Below, piece by piece: positions 44,662 through 56,514 of a DNA stretch of 64,000 nucleotides. A program made the translations under genes and the position numbers. The stretch comes from Ailanthus altissimus (lineage: Eukaryota > Streptophyta > Magnoliopsida > Sapindales > Simaroubaceae), in the NCBI GenBank assembly GCA_946807835.1, contig OX327686.1, forward strand, positions 8,122,001-8,186,000, read 5' to 3'. The notes beneath the pieces were generated by a model. The model did no database searches, was not told where the DNA came from, and saw only the letters and a list, made by a program, of their open reading frames with translations. How positions within the stretch are numbered: the first letter of the stretch is position 1; every line of letters starts with the position of its first letter.

Positions 44662-45480
44662 ATTATGGTCATAAGTTTTAACGTGGGGTCCCAAGTCTAG
44701 AAATTAGGTATTGAGTTCTCGAGGTTAGGGAGAAGGAATAGGGTTTAAGTAAACAGAAGACTCAAAATTAATAGTAAAAATAAGTTTTAAAAGTCGTCCA
44801 CATATGAAATGTGGATTCGATTTTGAGTAGGGTTTGGGTTCAAAGGAGTGGCAGGTTATACAGAGTTAAGTCTTAGCAGTTAGTTCTTTTAGTACATCAC
44901 TTGACCCAAAAGTTTAAACTATTATGTATGGGCCTAAAATTAGTATTAAAGATAAGTTTTAACAGTAGTTCTCATGTAAAATATGAATCCGAATTTAAGA
45001 TTTAAGGTTGTATGGATCTATTAGTTGAAGGCTTAAAATTAGTTTAAAAAAAAAATCTTAAGAGTTCCCTTCAAATGAAACATAGATTCGATTTTAAAGT
45101 TTAAAGCAAAATAAATTCTTAAATATCAAAATAGAGATAAATCAAAAAATTAATTGAAAATAAAGACATAGCCAATTTTCAAATTTGAGACAGAATGGAT
45201 CTCCAGATACTAAAATAGAGATAAATCGCAGAATGGATCTCTAGGTACTAAAAACAATGAAATTGTTGATTTTAAAGTTTAAAGTTTAAGGTAGAATGTA
45301 TTCTTAGAAACTAAAACAAAAAAAAAATTGTAGAATAGATCTCTAGAGATAAAAATATAGATAAATCAATAAAATAATTAAACATAGATAAAATCACGAA
45401 TAGAACTTTAGAGATTGAAACAGAAATAAATTAAGAAATTGACTAAAAATAAAAACAAGAAGAATTTAAACTCAAAAACT
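44662..45480. repeat. Two short interspersed repeat motifs
   Basis: A motif of about 70 bp (aaaattaGTA..aaaataagttttaa..ttcga) recurs near 44762, 44936 and 45034. A second, of about 40 bp (gaatggatctctag..actaaaa.agagataaat), recurs about five times between 45187 and 45430. Both are imperfect. No coding content. Confidence 0.6.
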
Positions 45481-47934
45481 TTAGCTTTGATAAAATTTTT
45501 TAAAAAAAATTATGAATTAAAATTAAATTTTTTAAATTTTTATGCGCTATTGGAGAAAGCATTACATGTGTTTTATGATAAAATCACTTCATGTGTATCA
45601 AAATACTTGTAGTACTTTTGAATTACAGAGCAATAAAAAAAAATTAACGTCTTTAATTAAGAGCTTTTTTAAGTCTTAAAAAACGTTCTCGACTTTAAAA
45701 AGACATTTTCAAATGAACACTAACTCCATTAAAAATGCCAAATAATAAGGCAATTACCTAAGACCGACGTAATAAAAAGTAAAAAAAAAAAAAATTCGCT
45801 GCTTTGTCTTTAATTTTCTTTCATGGATAGTGTTGGCATTAGACAAAGTGATGATTAAGAAGCAAGTTTTATGTATCAAAAAAGCAATAATGTTTAAATA
45901 CAATTTGTCCAAAAAAACCTTTTGATTCCCAACAAATAACAAACTCTAGAATTGGAGACGGATTTGGTGTAAGCGGCGGTCTAAGTTCATAATTAACCCA
46001 CCGCTTTTGTGCTTTGCACTTAATCAACATATCATGAGAGGGGAGCCCATTTTGTCCCATTGTAAATGTGGGTAACTGTGTAATCATTTTGCTTCAACAA
46101 ATTCAACACCACTGGGTCTCAATCTAAAACTAGCCATCTCTAATCTCCCTCTTTTTTGTCCCCTCTTTTCTCTTCATTTTTTCTTGCTTTAAAGCATTAG
46201 CATTCATTGTTGTCCATTGCCATTGAGCTGATAATAAACTGAGTTAACAAACAAACTCTGCATACTACTCGGTGCTAAGGTAGTACTCACCCAGTTCCAA
46301 GTCTAAACTGAGTCATTTAATTGCCTTTTCTATTACTTTTGAGTAAAATTAGTCAAGAAACATATTCATATCAACCACCGATAACATCTCTTCAATTTAA
46401 ATAAATTTTTTTAATCATAATGATAATGATTCCCAACATGAAACCATGTTGCATTAAAGTTTATTCAGTAATATTAAGCGTTTTAAATTATATTTTAAAA
46501 AATAACGTGTCATTTTATTTGACACATCATTTTTTAAAATATAATTTAAAATAATTAATATTACTCTAATTTATTTTGTTGTGTTTATCCCCTACATAAA
46601 AAAAAATGATAACATATTAAAGCAACGAATTTACCATTGGATTTCTAATTTACTTTTACTAATTTAATGTGATGTAAATATAATATTACTGATAAATAAA
46701 AAGTATATTGGGTGAAGATGCAAATAAAATAAATGAAAAGTTTGCACTAATTTGTCTAATGGATCAGATGGGTGTGTGATCTTATGCCGGAGGTTCGATC
46801 TTTTGGGCCCTAGATGATGTTCAAAAGATGCCCAGTTAAGAAAACAATTTTGCTTTTTTTTTTCTTATCCAAAAAAGATAATTACAATGTTCTCTTTCAC
46901 CGATTATCTGGGGTTAGTATGGTAACTTTATATTATGCCTAAAAAAACTAGGAAATAATTGGTTAGGCTGATATCATATGATATGATATGATGAGATTGA
47001 GTGGTGGGGTCAAAAGAGTAGGACCCACAAATGTTGTGGGGGCAATCAGCAATGGGTATCAGTATCACTTACTCCTTTCCTTTCCAATAAGAAGGACTTT
47101 TTTGTGAGTTTTGTCAATTTGCAAGTTGCAAAGCAGAGTGTTTTGAGACTTGAGAGAAATGAATAAATAAATAAATAAATAAAGAGAAAAAGAAAAGGAA
47201 AAGAAAAGGATCTTTGCATTGGCATTGGGATTTGCTTTTCTTTGCGTAAGGCATCATATTGATAGTATACCATTTTGTTCTTTTTTGGTTGTTGTTGAAA
47301 TGACCACTCACCAAGCACCATCACTTTTTCCTTTCATTTTTTCAAAATAAATATGAAGAAAAATTTCCAAAGGTAGAAGAGAACTCACAGCACACATAAA
47401 TAACTGATAAACCTCTCAATTCCCCCATCCATTTACTACATACATATGCACTCAAATATGCTCCTGACTATCTTTCCATTAACTTTGACTAACCACTCTA
47501 TTAAGAACAATTATTATTTAATGACAACAATTTTATCATTTTTCTTTCAAATTTTACTTGCATTACATAAATATCTATTAATTTAGAAAATTAATAATAA
47601 TTTCATTAAAAAAAAATTATGATCATAATTGGGCTTTTCATAGGTAAAAAATTATCAGACTACACCATTAAAAAAAAATTTTACTTTTGTCTTAAGTATA
47701 AATAAGCTTCAATGAAAGGATTATATTTAATTTTCACAAGCATTTCTACACAATTCATTTACTTCCTACCCCACTGAAAATTTAATTTTTTTTGTCATAT
47801 TGTTAATGTATTTTTTATTTTTAATAATTTCTTCTTGAATTACTTGGTTAAATTAATTAATATTCAATACTATACATTTTTTTTTAAAAAAAAATGTTAA
47901 AACAATTTCTGAATAAATCTTTTATTTAAGAAAG
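45481..47934. other. AT-rich intergenic region
   Basis: It holds (AATA)n at about 47160-47183, a catatgatatgatatgatg run near 46976-46990, and a patch near 46757-46810 with tgatcttatgccggaggttcgatc that resembles the B-box part of a plant SINE. Open frames on the minus strand (45869-46087, 47046-47324) show no domain. Confidence 0.45.
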
Positions 47935-48320
47935 GCATGCATTTCGCGCTAAGAAAACAAACGAGCCTTAACTACTGCTTGAATTAGAAGCAAAAAAATT
48001 CGACTCCACAACATAAAAAAGTAGAAAAGAAGCTCGAATTATTTTTACCCCTTCTAACAATGCTAAGCATTTAGTAGTGAAAAGACTAAAAGAACCTACA
48101 CAAGACATCGATGAATAACTTCGTATGAATCTCAAAGCCAGATAAATATTATTTGTTTTTCTAGCGCAAAAGGCTATCTTATTAAATCTATTTCTTCGCT
48201 TTTTATCTGCGATGGGAGATGTTTCCTTTTCCTTTATTAAAGGTCAGAAAAATTCTAAATGGGCGGCTATGTCTCGACTCCTTGGACTGATTTTTTTTTT
48301 ACTCTTCGTAATAAAACTTC
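47935..48320. other. Patch of unusual composition, possible organelle-derived insert
   Basis: This 385-bp patch is less AT-skewed than its flanks and reads differently (catttcgcgctaagaaaac, ctgcgatgggagatgtttcc, tctcgactccttggactga). The look recalls plant mitochondrial intergenic DNA, but I recognise no organelle gene. It is a weak call from composition only. Confidence 0.2.
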
Positions 48321-49437
48321 TCCCTATTAAAAAAAGGCATATATTTTAAAATACTAATTTTTTTAAATTTTTTAAATAAAAATAAACAACTTAACACTTA
48401 TATTTATATATTAAAAAGAAAAAGAAAAAGAAAAGAAAATATACTATTTACATTTATGCAATAAACTTATTTAAACATTAATGGGATAAAAATTCAGGCA
48501 AAAAAAAAAAAAAAAGAATCTAGATCTAAAATTTATTGATTCACTATTATTTTTTCCCGATAACATAGTTGAACAAGTAATAGTTGGTCAATTTACTTGA
48601 TTTTAAATAATTTACTTTTGACAAATTTAAGGTGATTTGTTATTTTTTTAGAAAATAATATTTTTTTGTAATTATTTTTTTAAAAGAAAATTTTGGTTCC
48701 AAAATCAAAGAACATATTGTATAGTGCTTGCTAAAGTTTTTTAAAAATATTTATAATATATTATTTTCAAAGGAAATAATGGTTTATTACAAAATTAAAA
48801 TATATTAAAGCAAAAGTTGTGAGTTTTTGTTTTTTGAAAATATGTTTTTGAACATTGTCAAAAATTACAAACCAGTTTCTATTTGCCATATCCCTTAAAC
48901 TAGCAAGAGACTGGAAGAGAAATTGTAGTTATCAAACTCCATAAAAGAATTTCATGTCATAGTCAAAAGGAATAAAATAGTTTCATGTACTAAGATAATT
49001 GATTATTATTTTAGCGACAATTAATACTTTTGTTCTCCCTTAAGTACTGTCAAAGAGACCCAAGTGGCTAAAATAAACTTTAACTAATATTTTTTTTCCC
49101 TTTAAGGGATGGGCAGGAGCTACGCTCTCCCTCAATCCCACAATTTTATGTTGTCCTCATTGTGACTAAATTAAGCCCTTTTTCTATAATTTTATATTTG
49201 TAATAGATTACCTTTGTTCATTAAAAAAGTTTGCTCCACCTCCCATCACTCGTTTGTTAAGTAGTGGATAGTTTTATCTCTTTATTTAGAGGTCAAGATT
49301 AGAGTCTCTTTTCATGCGTAGATAGGAATAGATTTTTTTAAAAAAAAGTTTTAATAGAGTAAATTTTGTCTTTATTGCATTTAAATTTGTAGGTTATATC
49401 TCAATGACATTATTATTGTAAAACTTAATAAATTTCT
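48321..49437. other. AT-rich spacer left of the copia element
   Basis: No gene is visible. An A-run lies at 48500-48515. Confidence 0.5.
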
Positions 49438-50087
49438 TATTGAAGCAGAAGCAATAAATATTTTAAATAATATAATATAAAATTTAAATAATTAAAATTA
49501 TTTTTAAAAAAAAGATAGAAGAATGACATACAAAATTTATATGGTTAGATAATTTGTTTACGTTCACGGCGGATCACGATCACATTTTCTTATTATTAAA
49601 TCACAAGACACTCATAAAGTATATATTTTTATAAAAAAGAACTCACTCTCTTTTATAAACTAGGGGTTTCTCTCATTAAAAATGATAAAGAATGCTCTAA
49701 TCACAAAGATATGTTTACAAGCCAATAGATAACCTTTATATAGGCTTTAAGACAATCCAGGTTAATTCTAAATGTGTAAGAGTCATTTCAGGGAGAACTA
49801 AAACAAGTGAAAATCGAAACAAGCCAAAGCAAAACGAAAAACTGTTTCCCACACTAGGTGCAGCAGGGCCCACTCTCTAGGTCCGTGGCGCTGGATGGTC
49901 ACGCCCAGAGCTACGATGCCCACTCTCTATCTAGGGTGTTGTGACACCCACTCGTTGTCTAAGGCGTTGCGGCGCCTACACCTGGGCACCGCTTTCTCAT
50001 TTCGTGTCCGTCTTTAATCTTTGTGCACCCAACGCGCTTGGCCTACTCTCCAAATTATATTCCAATGATTTTTAATCAACTTTTTTA
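49438..50087 (-). repeat. 3' LTR of the copia element
   Basis: It is the homologue of 54173-54858 (shared ggatca.gatcaca, ttattatt.aatcacaagacactca, aaaatcgaaacaagccaaag, ttgtgcac). The terminal TG, read on the minus strand, has become TA, and the other end reads TA where the 5' copy has TG. Confidence 0.88.
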
Positions 50088-50090
50088 TAA

Positions 50091-50101
50091 ATCCCCTCCT
50101 T
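50091..50101 (-). other. Polypurine tract of the copia element
   Basis: On the minus strand AAGGAGGGGAT lies three bases before the 3' LTR. It is the expected plus-strand primer for second-strand synthesis. Confidence 0.7.
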
Positions 50102-50158
50102 AATTTAAAATCATCCACAAAGTCTCTCGATCTTTCATATCTGCATCTTTAGTTACCC

Positions 50159-50730
50159 TCACATAATAGTGACTTCGGTTAAGTCCTTGCATAGGATGAA
50201 CTTAATCGAAAGCAGTGGCTTAGTCAACATATCAGCAGAATTTTCATACGACACTATCTTTGTTAGATTAACTTCACCACTTTGGACAATTTTTCGAATG
50301 TAATGAAGCCACACATCAATGTGTTTAGACCTCTCGTGAAACACTTAATGCTTGCTTAGGTATATGACACTCTGGTTATCATAAAACACACCGGTGTTCA
50401 CATCTTCAGTAACCATTACCTCCGCGCATATGCATTTCAACTACACGACCTCTTTAATAGCTTCTCCAACAGCTATGTACTCCACCTCTGTAGTAGATAG
50501 TGCAACCACATATTGTAGAACTGATTTCCAACATACACTATACCCAAATACTGTGAATACGTAACCTATCAATGATTTTCTCTTATCTAGATTACCTGCA
50601 TAATCTAAGTCTACGTATCCTCTTACCATTATACTGCTGTTTTCATCCCTTCTATACATCAACTCGTGATCCGACGTCCTTTTAAAATATCTCAGAATTC
50701 ACTTTACTGCAAACCGGTGATCTTTATCTG
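50159..50730 (-). pseudogene. Copia RNase H pseudogene
   Basis: Pieces read GYVDLDYAGNLDKRKSLIGY, VFGYSVCWKS, ALSTTEVEYIAVGEAIKE, VFYDNQSVIYLSKH, RSKHIDVWLHYIR, and a C-terminal SADMLTKPL. The Asp of VDLDYAG, the Glu of STTEVEYIA and the Asp of YDNQS are kept. Stops separate the pieces at about 50440 and 50345. Confidence 0.85.
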
Positions 50731-51590
50731 GATTTGCCATGTATTTTCTCACCATACTTATAGCCTGTACTATGTCTGCTCTTGTACAAACCATTGCATA
50801 CATGATGCTCTTCACAGTACTTGCATACAATACTTTACTCATTTACAATTTTTCCTCTTCGAATGTTGGCAATTGTGCCGCTGACAGTTTAAAATGCATA
50901 GCCAAAGAAGTAGAGATAACATTTGAATTGGACATACTAAACTTCTATAGGATCTTGAGTATATATTGCTATTGAGACAAGAAAATAACATATTTTCTTT
51001 CCCTTACAATATCCATACCCAATATCTTATTTACTGTTCCTAAATCCTTCATCTCAAACTCATCACTCAATTGTATCTTGAGTTTCTGAATTTCTTCCAT
51101 GTTCTTACATGCGATCAACATATCATCAATGTATAGAAGTAAATATATTATCCCACTACTCAAGCTCTTAAAGAACATGCATCCGTCATACTTGCTCCTA
51201 CTAAATCCATAAGACATCATAAACTCATCAAATCTCATATACCACTGTTTAAGTGATTGCTTTAACTCATATAACGACTTCTTCAATAAACAAGTATGAT
51301 CCTATTTTTTGGATTCTTCAAACCCTTGCAGCTATGTCATATAAATCATTTCTTCAAGCTCTTTATACAAAAAATCTGTTTTTACATCCATATGCTCTAG
51401 ATGTAAATCAAAGTTTGTACACATGGCTAACAAAATCTTAATGGATGTGTACTTGACGATTGAAGATAAAATCTTATAAAAGTTTACTTCCTCTCTCTGA
51501 GTAAAATCTTGTGCTGCTAACCTAACTTTGAATATTGCAGGCTCTATATCTGGTATCCTCTCTTTAACCTTATACACCTATTTGCACTCC
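50731..51590 (-). pseudogene. Copia reverse transcriptase pseudogene
   Basis: From 51577, KVRLAAQDFTQREEVNFYKI, LLAMCTNFDLHLEHMDVKTD and FLYKELEEMIYMT are followed (51286-50969) by KKSLYELKQSLKQWYMRFD, LLLYIDDMLIAC and MKDLGTVNKILGMDI. The catalytic YIDDM box is intact, unlike that of the Tat element. A frame break between the two pieces (about 51287-51331) and stops downstream disable the frame. Confidence 0.9.
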
Positions 51591-51674
51591 ATTAATTTTT
51601 TTTTAGGTTTCTCTACCAACTTTTAGGTACTATTTTTTTCTAAAAGAATTAATCTCTTCTTCCATGGTCTGCTA

Positions 51675-53110
51675 TCATTCATTCTTATTTTCACTCTTCA
51701 TAGTCTCACCATATGTTCTAGGCTCATCAAATTCAAGAGTGTAAGCAGAATTAAAAGCCTGAGCAACTAAGTCTGCTTGTGCATACTTGATTGATGGGTT
51801 AATCGTTTTCTTTAGCTTGTCTCTAACTAGCTGATACTCTTTAAATTCTATCTCAGGAGTCTTAGTCTTTCCTTGAGTGAACTTAAAAGAACTCGCTAGT
51901 ATTCTTAGTTTATCTTCAAGGATCTCCTTGTTGAAGTGCTGATCTGAAGGCATATCAAATCTACATTCAGGCTCTACTTTAATTTCTATTGACTCGGGCG
52001 CTGAGTCTTTCTTGAATACAGGTTCTTCATTTTTATTTTCTAAGGAGGCTTTCATCATTATCGTCTTATCGTACGTCATATCACGGCTTATGATACCTTT
52101 TGATGGTGTCAATTCTCTACACCACACCTTATATCCTTTTCACTCATTCGGATACCCTATGAATACCTCATTGATAGCTTTAGGTTCTAATTTTCCCTCT
52201 TTTACATGAACAAATGTGGGGCAACCAAAAATTCTGAAGTGGTCATACTTAGGAGGGTTGCCAGACCATTTCTCTTATGACCTCTTGAAGTTTAATGCTG
52301 AGGATAGACTTCTATTAATCAAGTAAACTGTAGTCATCGCAACTTCTCTCTATATGCCTTGGACATCTTTGCATTGGTAAGTATGCATCTAACCATTTTT
52401 AAGTAGGGTCCTATTCATCATCTCAGCTACACCATTCAATTGTGGTGTTGATCTTACCGTTCTATGCCTTACAATCCCATGCTTGGTATAAAATCCATCA
52501 AACGCTCTATTACAAAACTCGATGCCATTGTTAATTCTTAGCCTCTTTACCCTTTTGCCAGTTTGATTCTCTACAAGAGCCTTCTAAGTCTTGAACGCAT
52601 CAAACACTTGATCCTTACTCTTCAACATATATACCCACAACAACCTTGAATAGTCATCAATCAAATTGAAAAAATACTTAGCACCTCCGTGAGTAGCTGG
52701 TTGAGTTGGTCCCCAAAGATTTGAATATATGTAGTCAAGAGTTCTCTTAGTTTTGTGCTTGCCGATGCTAAACCTCACTTTATATACTTTTTCAAGCACA
52801 CAATGTTCACAAAACTCTAATGGCTAGAACTTATCATCACCAAACACTTTTTGACTAAATAATTCTTTCAGGTTTCTCTCACTTAAACGTGCTAGTCTAA
52901 GATGCCATAAATTAGTTTGCATATTCTCATCATCTATAGAGAATAATGTAGAACTACTTACAACTTCTCCCTTTAGCATATAAACACCTTTGTGCTTCTC
53001 ACCTCTCATTACCATCATGAAATCTTTTAATACTCTCAAAACCCATTCGTTGATCATGATGGAACACTCATTTTGGTTAAAAGTCCCTAGTGAGATCAAG
53101 TTACTATTAA
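51675..53110 (-). pseudogene. Copia integrase pseudogene
   Basis: NLWHLRLARLSERNLKEL and CEHCVLEK hold the zinc-binding H and C residues. The core reads LDYIYSNLWGPTQPATHGG, YFFNLIDDYSRLLWVYMLKS, then (next frame) RLRINNGIEFCN and a GVAEMMNRTLL block. The second catalytic Asp of the usual RTDNGxEF motif is Asn here (INNGIEF), so the site is damaged. FGCPTFVHVKEGKLEPKA and FIGYPNE follow, then a long linker (52127-51675). Confidence 0.85.
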
Positions 53111-53254
53111 GGTCAAGAATATACTTAACTTATGTTAACTCTCTCACTCACTATCATGCAGCCAAAGTTTGATACTACTAATTCTCATTGTTTGACAAGT
53201 AACGTCATTACCCATTAATATCTTAATACCACTAATGAGCTGAAAATTTATAAA

Positions 53255-54141
53255 TCAAGACTTGTATGGGCATATGTGAAAAGTATAACTAGAATTAAGA
53301 ACCCATTGTTCAATATTCTTATCATTAGTAGCGACTAGAGTCTCTGCGCTATCATAGCTATCATCATAGGCAAGCGCAACATCTGTTTTCTTCTTGTCTT
53401 GTGCCTTCTTCTTTGTACAGTCTTTTATGAAGTGTCCATATTTCTTACAGTAATAACACTTCTTAGGAGTCCTGGACTTTGATCTTGAGCCCTTTTTCTT
53501 TTCATCTCTAAATGAGGACCTTCCTTTTACAGATAAACTTTTTATATTGCCCTCAATCTGATTTTCTAATAGCTTTGAGTTTAATGATGATTTCACATTG
53601 CTTATCGTTAAACTCTCTCTACCATAGAGTAACGTATCTACAATGCTCTCATAACTCTTGAGAAGAGAACTCAGTAGGATGATTACCTTATATTCATATT
53701 TTATCTTGATATTGATAGATTCAAGATCAATAATAATCTTATTGAAGGCATCTATATAATCTTTCATCGGCGTCCTCTTTGACATAGGTAACTGATACAA
53801 CTTATTCTTTATATGCAATCTGTTAGCCAATGACTTCCACATATAAAGAGAGTCAAGCTTCTTCCAAAGATCAATCGTCATCTTCTCACATGCTACTTCC
53901 CTCAGTACTTCATCGCTCAATGACAGAACGATTATACTATGAGCTATTTCTTGAATATCCATTCTTTCGGCTTTAGTTTTAGATGACTCTGGCGTTTCTC
54001 TTCTTCACTAGATGGAGCTGTAATCTCCTCTAATGCTGAGCCTAACCGTTGACTCACCAACAACGCCCTAACCTTCATCTTCCACAGAGTGAAGTCATTC
54101 GTCCTGTTGAATTTCTTTACCTTATACTTAGGTTTAGCCAT
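53255..54141 (-). pseudogene. gag: Copia gag and protease start, pseudogene
   Basis: From an ATG at 54141: MAKPKYKVKKFNRTNDFTLW and KMKVRALLVSQRLGSALEE, then a frame shift near 53945-53962. It continues LSLSDEVLREVACEKM, WKKLDSLYMWKSLANRLHIK, LLSSLLKSYESIVDTLLYGR and a full CX2CX4HX4C knuckle, CYYCKKYGHFIKDC, which binds element RNA. Near 53310-53270 the protease start reads EQWVLNSSYTFHICP. The expected Asp of the copia WVLDSG-like site is Asn, so the protease is inactive as written. Confidence 0.9.
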
Positions 54142-54157
54142 GCCTGCTTAAAATCTT

Positions 54158-54169
54158 ACTTTGATATCA
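54158..54169 (-). other. Primer-binding site of the copia element (initiator-Met type)
   Basis: On the minus strand TGATATCAAAGT lies three bases after the 5' LTR, against TGGTATCAGAGC expected for the initiator Met tRNA primer. Nine of twelve bases agree. Confidence 0.75.
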
Positions 54170-54172
54170 GTT

Positions 54173-54858
54173 TGTTGAAGTAGAAGCAATCAAGCAAGCA
54201 AATTTTTTAAGTAATATAATGCAGAAACTAAGCAATTAAGAAATCTAGAGAGAGAAGATAAAAGAATAATATACAGAATTTACATGGTTCGGAAACTTGC
54301 TTATATTTACGATGGATCAAGATCACACTCTCTTATTATTGAATCACAAGACACTCACAAAAGTATGCAATTTTATAAGAAAGAACCCACTCTCTTTTGT
54401 AAACTAGTGATTTTTTTCACTAATAATCACAAAGAATGCTATGATCATAAAGATGTATTTACAAGCTAATAGATGACATTTATATAGGCTTTAAGATGGT
54501 CTAGGTTAACCCTAAATATGTATGAGTCATTTTAGGGAGACCTGAAATAAGTGAAAATCGAAACAAGCCAAAGCAAAACGAAAAATTATTTCTCGCATCG
54601 GGCACCGTGGCACTTACTCCTTGGAGCTGGGGCTCTAGATTGTCGTGCCTAGCGTTGAGACATTGGGCACTTGGCGCCACAGTGCCCACTCGTTGCCTGG
54701 GGCGCTGCAGCGCCTACTTCTTGGTGCCACGACGCCCACGCCTAGGCACCGGTTTCTTCTTTCGTCCTCATTTCGCGTTCATCTTCAATCATTGTGCACT
54801 TAACGCACTTGGCTTATTCTCCAAATCATATTCCAATTATTTTTAATCAACTTTCTCA
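54173..54858 (-). repeat. 5' LTR of the copia element
   Basis: On the minus strand it starts TGAGAAAGTTGATT and ends CTTCTACTTCAACA. A GC-rich patch (54600-54750; ggcgctgcagcgcc) lies near the U3 start, as in the other LTR. Confidence 0.88.
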
Positions 54859-54866
54859 TACTTTTA

Positions 54867-55125
54867 ATTATAAATATTAAATATTAGTAGATTGTTATCC
54901 TACTTAAAAAAACATTTAGCCCTACTAATATCACAATAGATGGAATATAATTATTGATATTATTGGAACAATAATAAAAGTCTTAATAAAATTTTTATTA
55001 TAAATATTAAATATTAATAAATTATTATAATACTCAAAGAAAAAAAATATCTAGCTCTACTAATGTCCCAAAAGATAGGATATAATTACTGATATTGCTA
55101 GAACAATTATAAAGTTAATAAATAC
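54867..55125. repeat. 130-bp tandem duplication
   Basis: attataaatattaaatatta occurs at 54867 and 54997. Both are followed by agattgtta-like, then tagccctacta/tagctctacta, then ggaatataattattgatatt-like text. The two units adjoin the copia element's right end. Confidence 0.8.
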
Positions 55126-55179
55126 TGATACATAAACACATACAAAAATATAAAAATTAGTATAAGTCCTTTAAAACTA

Positions 55180-56514
55180 GTTGATAAAGAACACGATTCT
55201 TTTACTTATAATAGGTATTCGAGTCTTTCTAGTGTATATGAAAGTAAATATTTAGACATATAAAGTGTTTAATATAGATGAGCTCGGTAGATTTCTTACG
55301 ATGTACTATTATTAGGGGTAAAGCTAAGTGACATTCGATATATTCAGAGGAGTCTAATTTGATACTCATACTCAATTTTTTCTATAAGTATTCTGACCTA
55401 AAATTAGCTATCTTCACGGACTGAATGCAGGTTCAAATACTTGGACTTTCGTAATTCAGCTCAGAAGCCCACTTAGTGGGATCTGTGTCAAGACATATGT
55501 CACAACTCAGTATTGGTATTAGAGAACACATCATGACAACCTAAACACCTGCCACGTTATTATAAGCCTTATAATCAACATAGCTTTGATTCCTCCACAT
55601 CATTAGCGGACTCCATCGGTGGTACATCTTAAGCTGCATCACTCAATTACTAGACTTAAAATAATGTCCAATAAGGAAATTCCTAAAAAACAAATGAGCA
55701 GCCTTTATGCTAGCATGCACAAAATCCTTGTTCCCTGTTGATGTTGCTGATACTGCTGATAAATAGATCAAAAGTTGTCTATGGTTATTGGGCAAGTCAG
55801 TACTTAATCCATTGACCTCAGGGGGACAAATCATGCTGACCTCCTACTGACCCCTCAATACTCTCATGTTGACAAACTCAAGCTAACTACTCTAGAAAAC
55901 GACCAATCACAAATATATCGAGTACTACAAATGTCAGGAGAGATATAATTACCTTTTTGTCCCCTTTAAGCAAGTTCTCCAAAATGTCCCTTATATTAGA
56001 AATAGTTCTCCAATTGTGTTTCGTCACGTGTTGCCATTTAGGGTAATCTTTAGGCTGACTTCCTCTAAGTTTAAGTTTAATCTCTAATTTTTGAGATTGG
56101 TAAGAGAGGATTCGGACAAAGGCAACAACTATAGTAAGATAAAACTCTTCTCATTCTCTCTAACAAATTCTACACTATCTCTAGAGGAAATAAACCTAGG
56201 GAACATTCACTATTCAACAACCACTTGACTTTAACGTCAAAGGGCTGTCACTGACCATCTTGTTGGCGTCAACCATTGTTCTTGTATTTGTTGTTCTTGT
56301 ATTTGTTGTCTTTCTCAAGTCCTCTCAGGTCGACTAGCTTGTACTCGGTGTATAGCCTACTTTCTACTCAATCTGATTTTTGTACGACCGAATCGAAAGT
56401 TAAACCTGACTCTTGGCAATAAAAGACCTAACAAGACTGGACTTGTCTAACTCTACACTCAATTTTCTCACCTCGTTTGGGTTGAGTTTCTTAGCCGAAA
56501 ATCGTATCCAAGCA
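55180..56514 (-). repeat. Unclassified repeat family R, copy 3 (inverted)
   Basis: Its reverse complement aligns with 39680-40907: aatggcaacacgtg / aatgacaacacgtgg, agggacattttgg, gtcagtaggaggtcagc / gtcagtaggagataaa. Boundaries are approximate; the right one falls at caagca (56514). There is no coding content. Confidence 0.55.

Larger units (their letters stand above)
49438..54858 (-). mobile_element. Nearly full-length Ty1/copia element (Tork/Tnt1-like), decayed
   Basis: LTRs at 49438-50087 and 54173-54858 bound an internal part that reads gag, protease, integrase, reverse transcriptase, RNase H on the minus strand, the copia order. Length, gag start and RT/RNase H wording fit the Tork (Tnt1) lineage. 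The primer site (54158-54169) and polypurine tract (50091-50101) are in place. Several frameshifts and stops prevent a full polyprotein. Flanking 5-mers (tttct and tactt) do not match well, so no clear target duplication is claimed. Confidence 0.92.

Noticed and set aside
46757..46810. tRNA- or SINE-like stretch with ggttcgatc
   Set aside because: Only the B-box-like word is good. No cloverleaf can be drawn and no end or poly-A tail is clear.
47046..47324. 92-codon minus-strand open frame
   Set aside because: It crosses an (AATA)n microsatellite and has no domain; hydrophobic text comes from T-rich codons.
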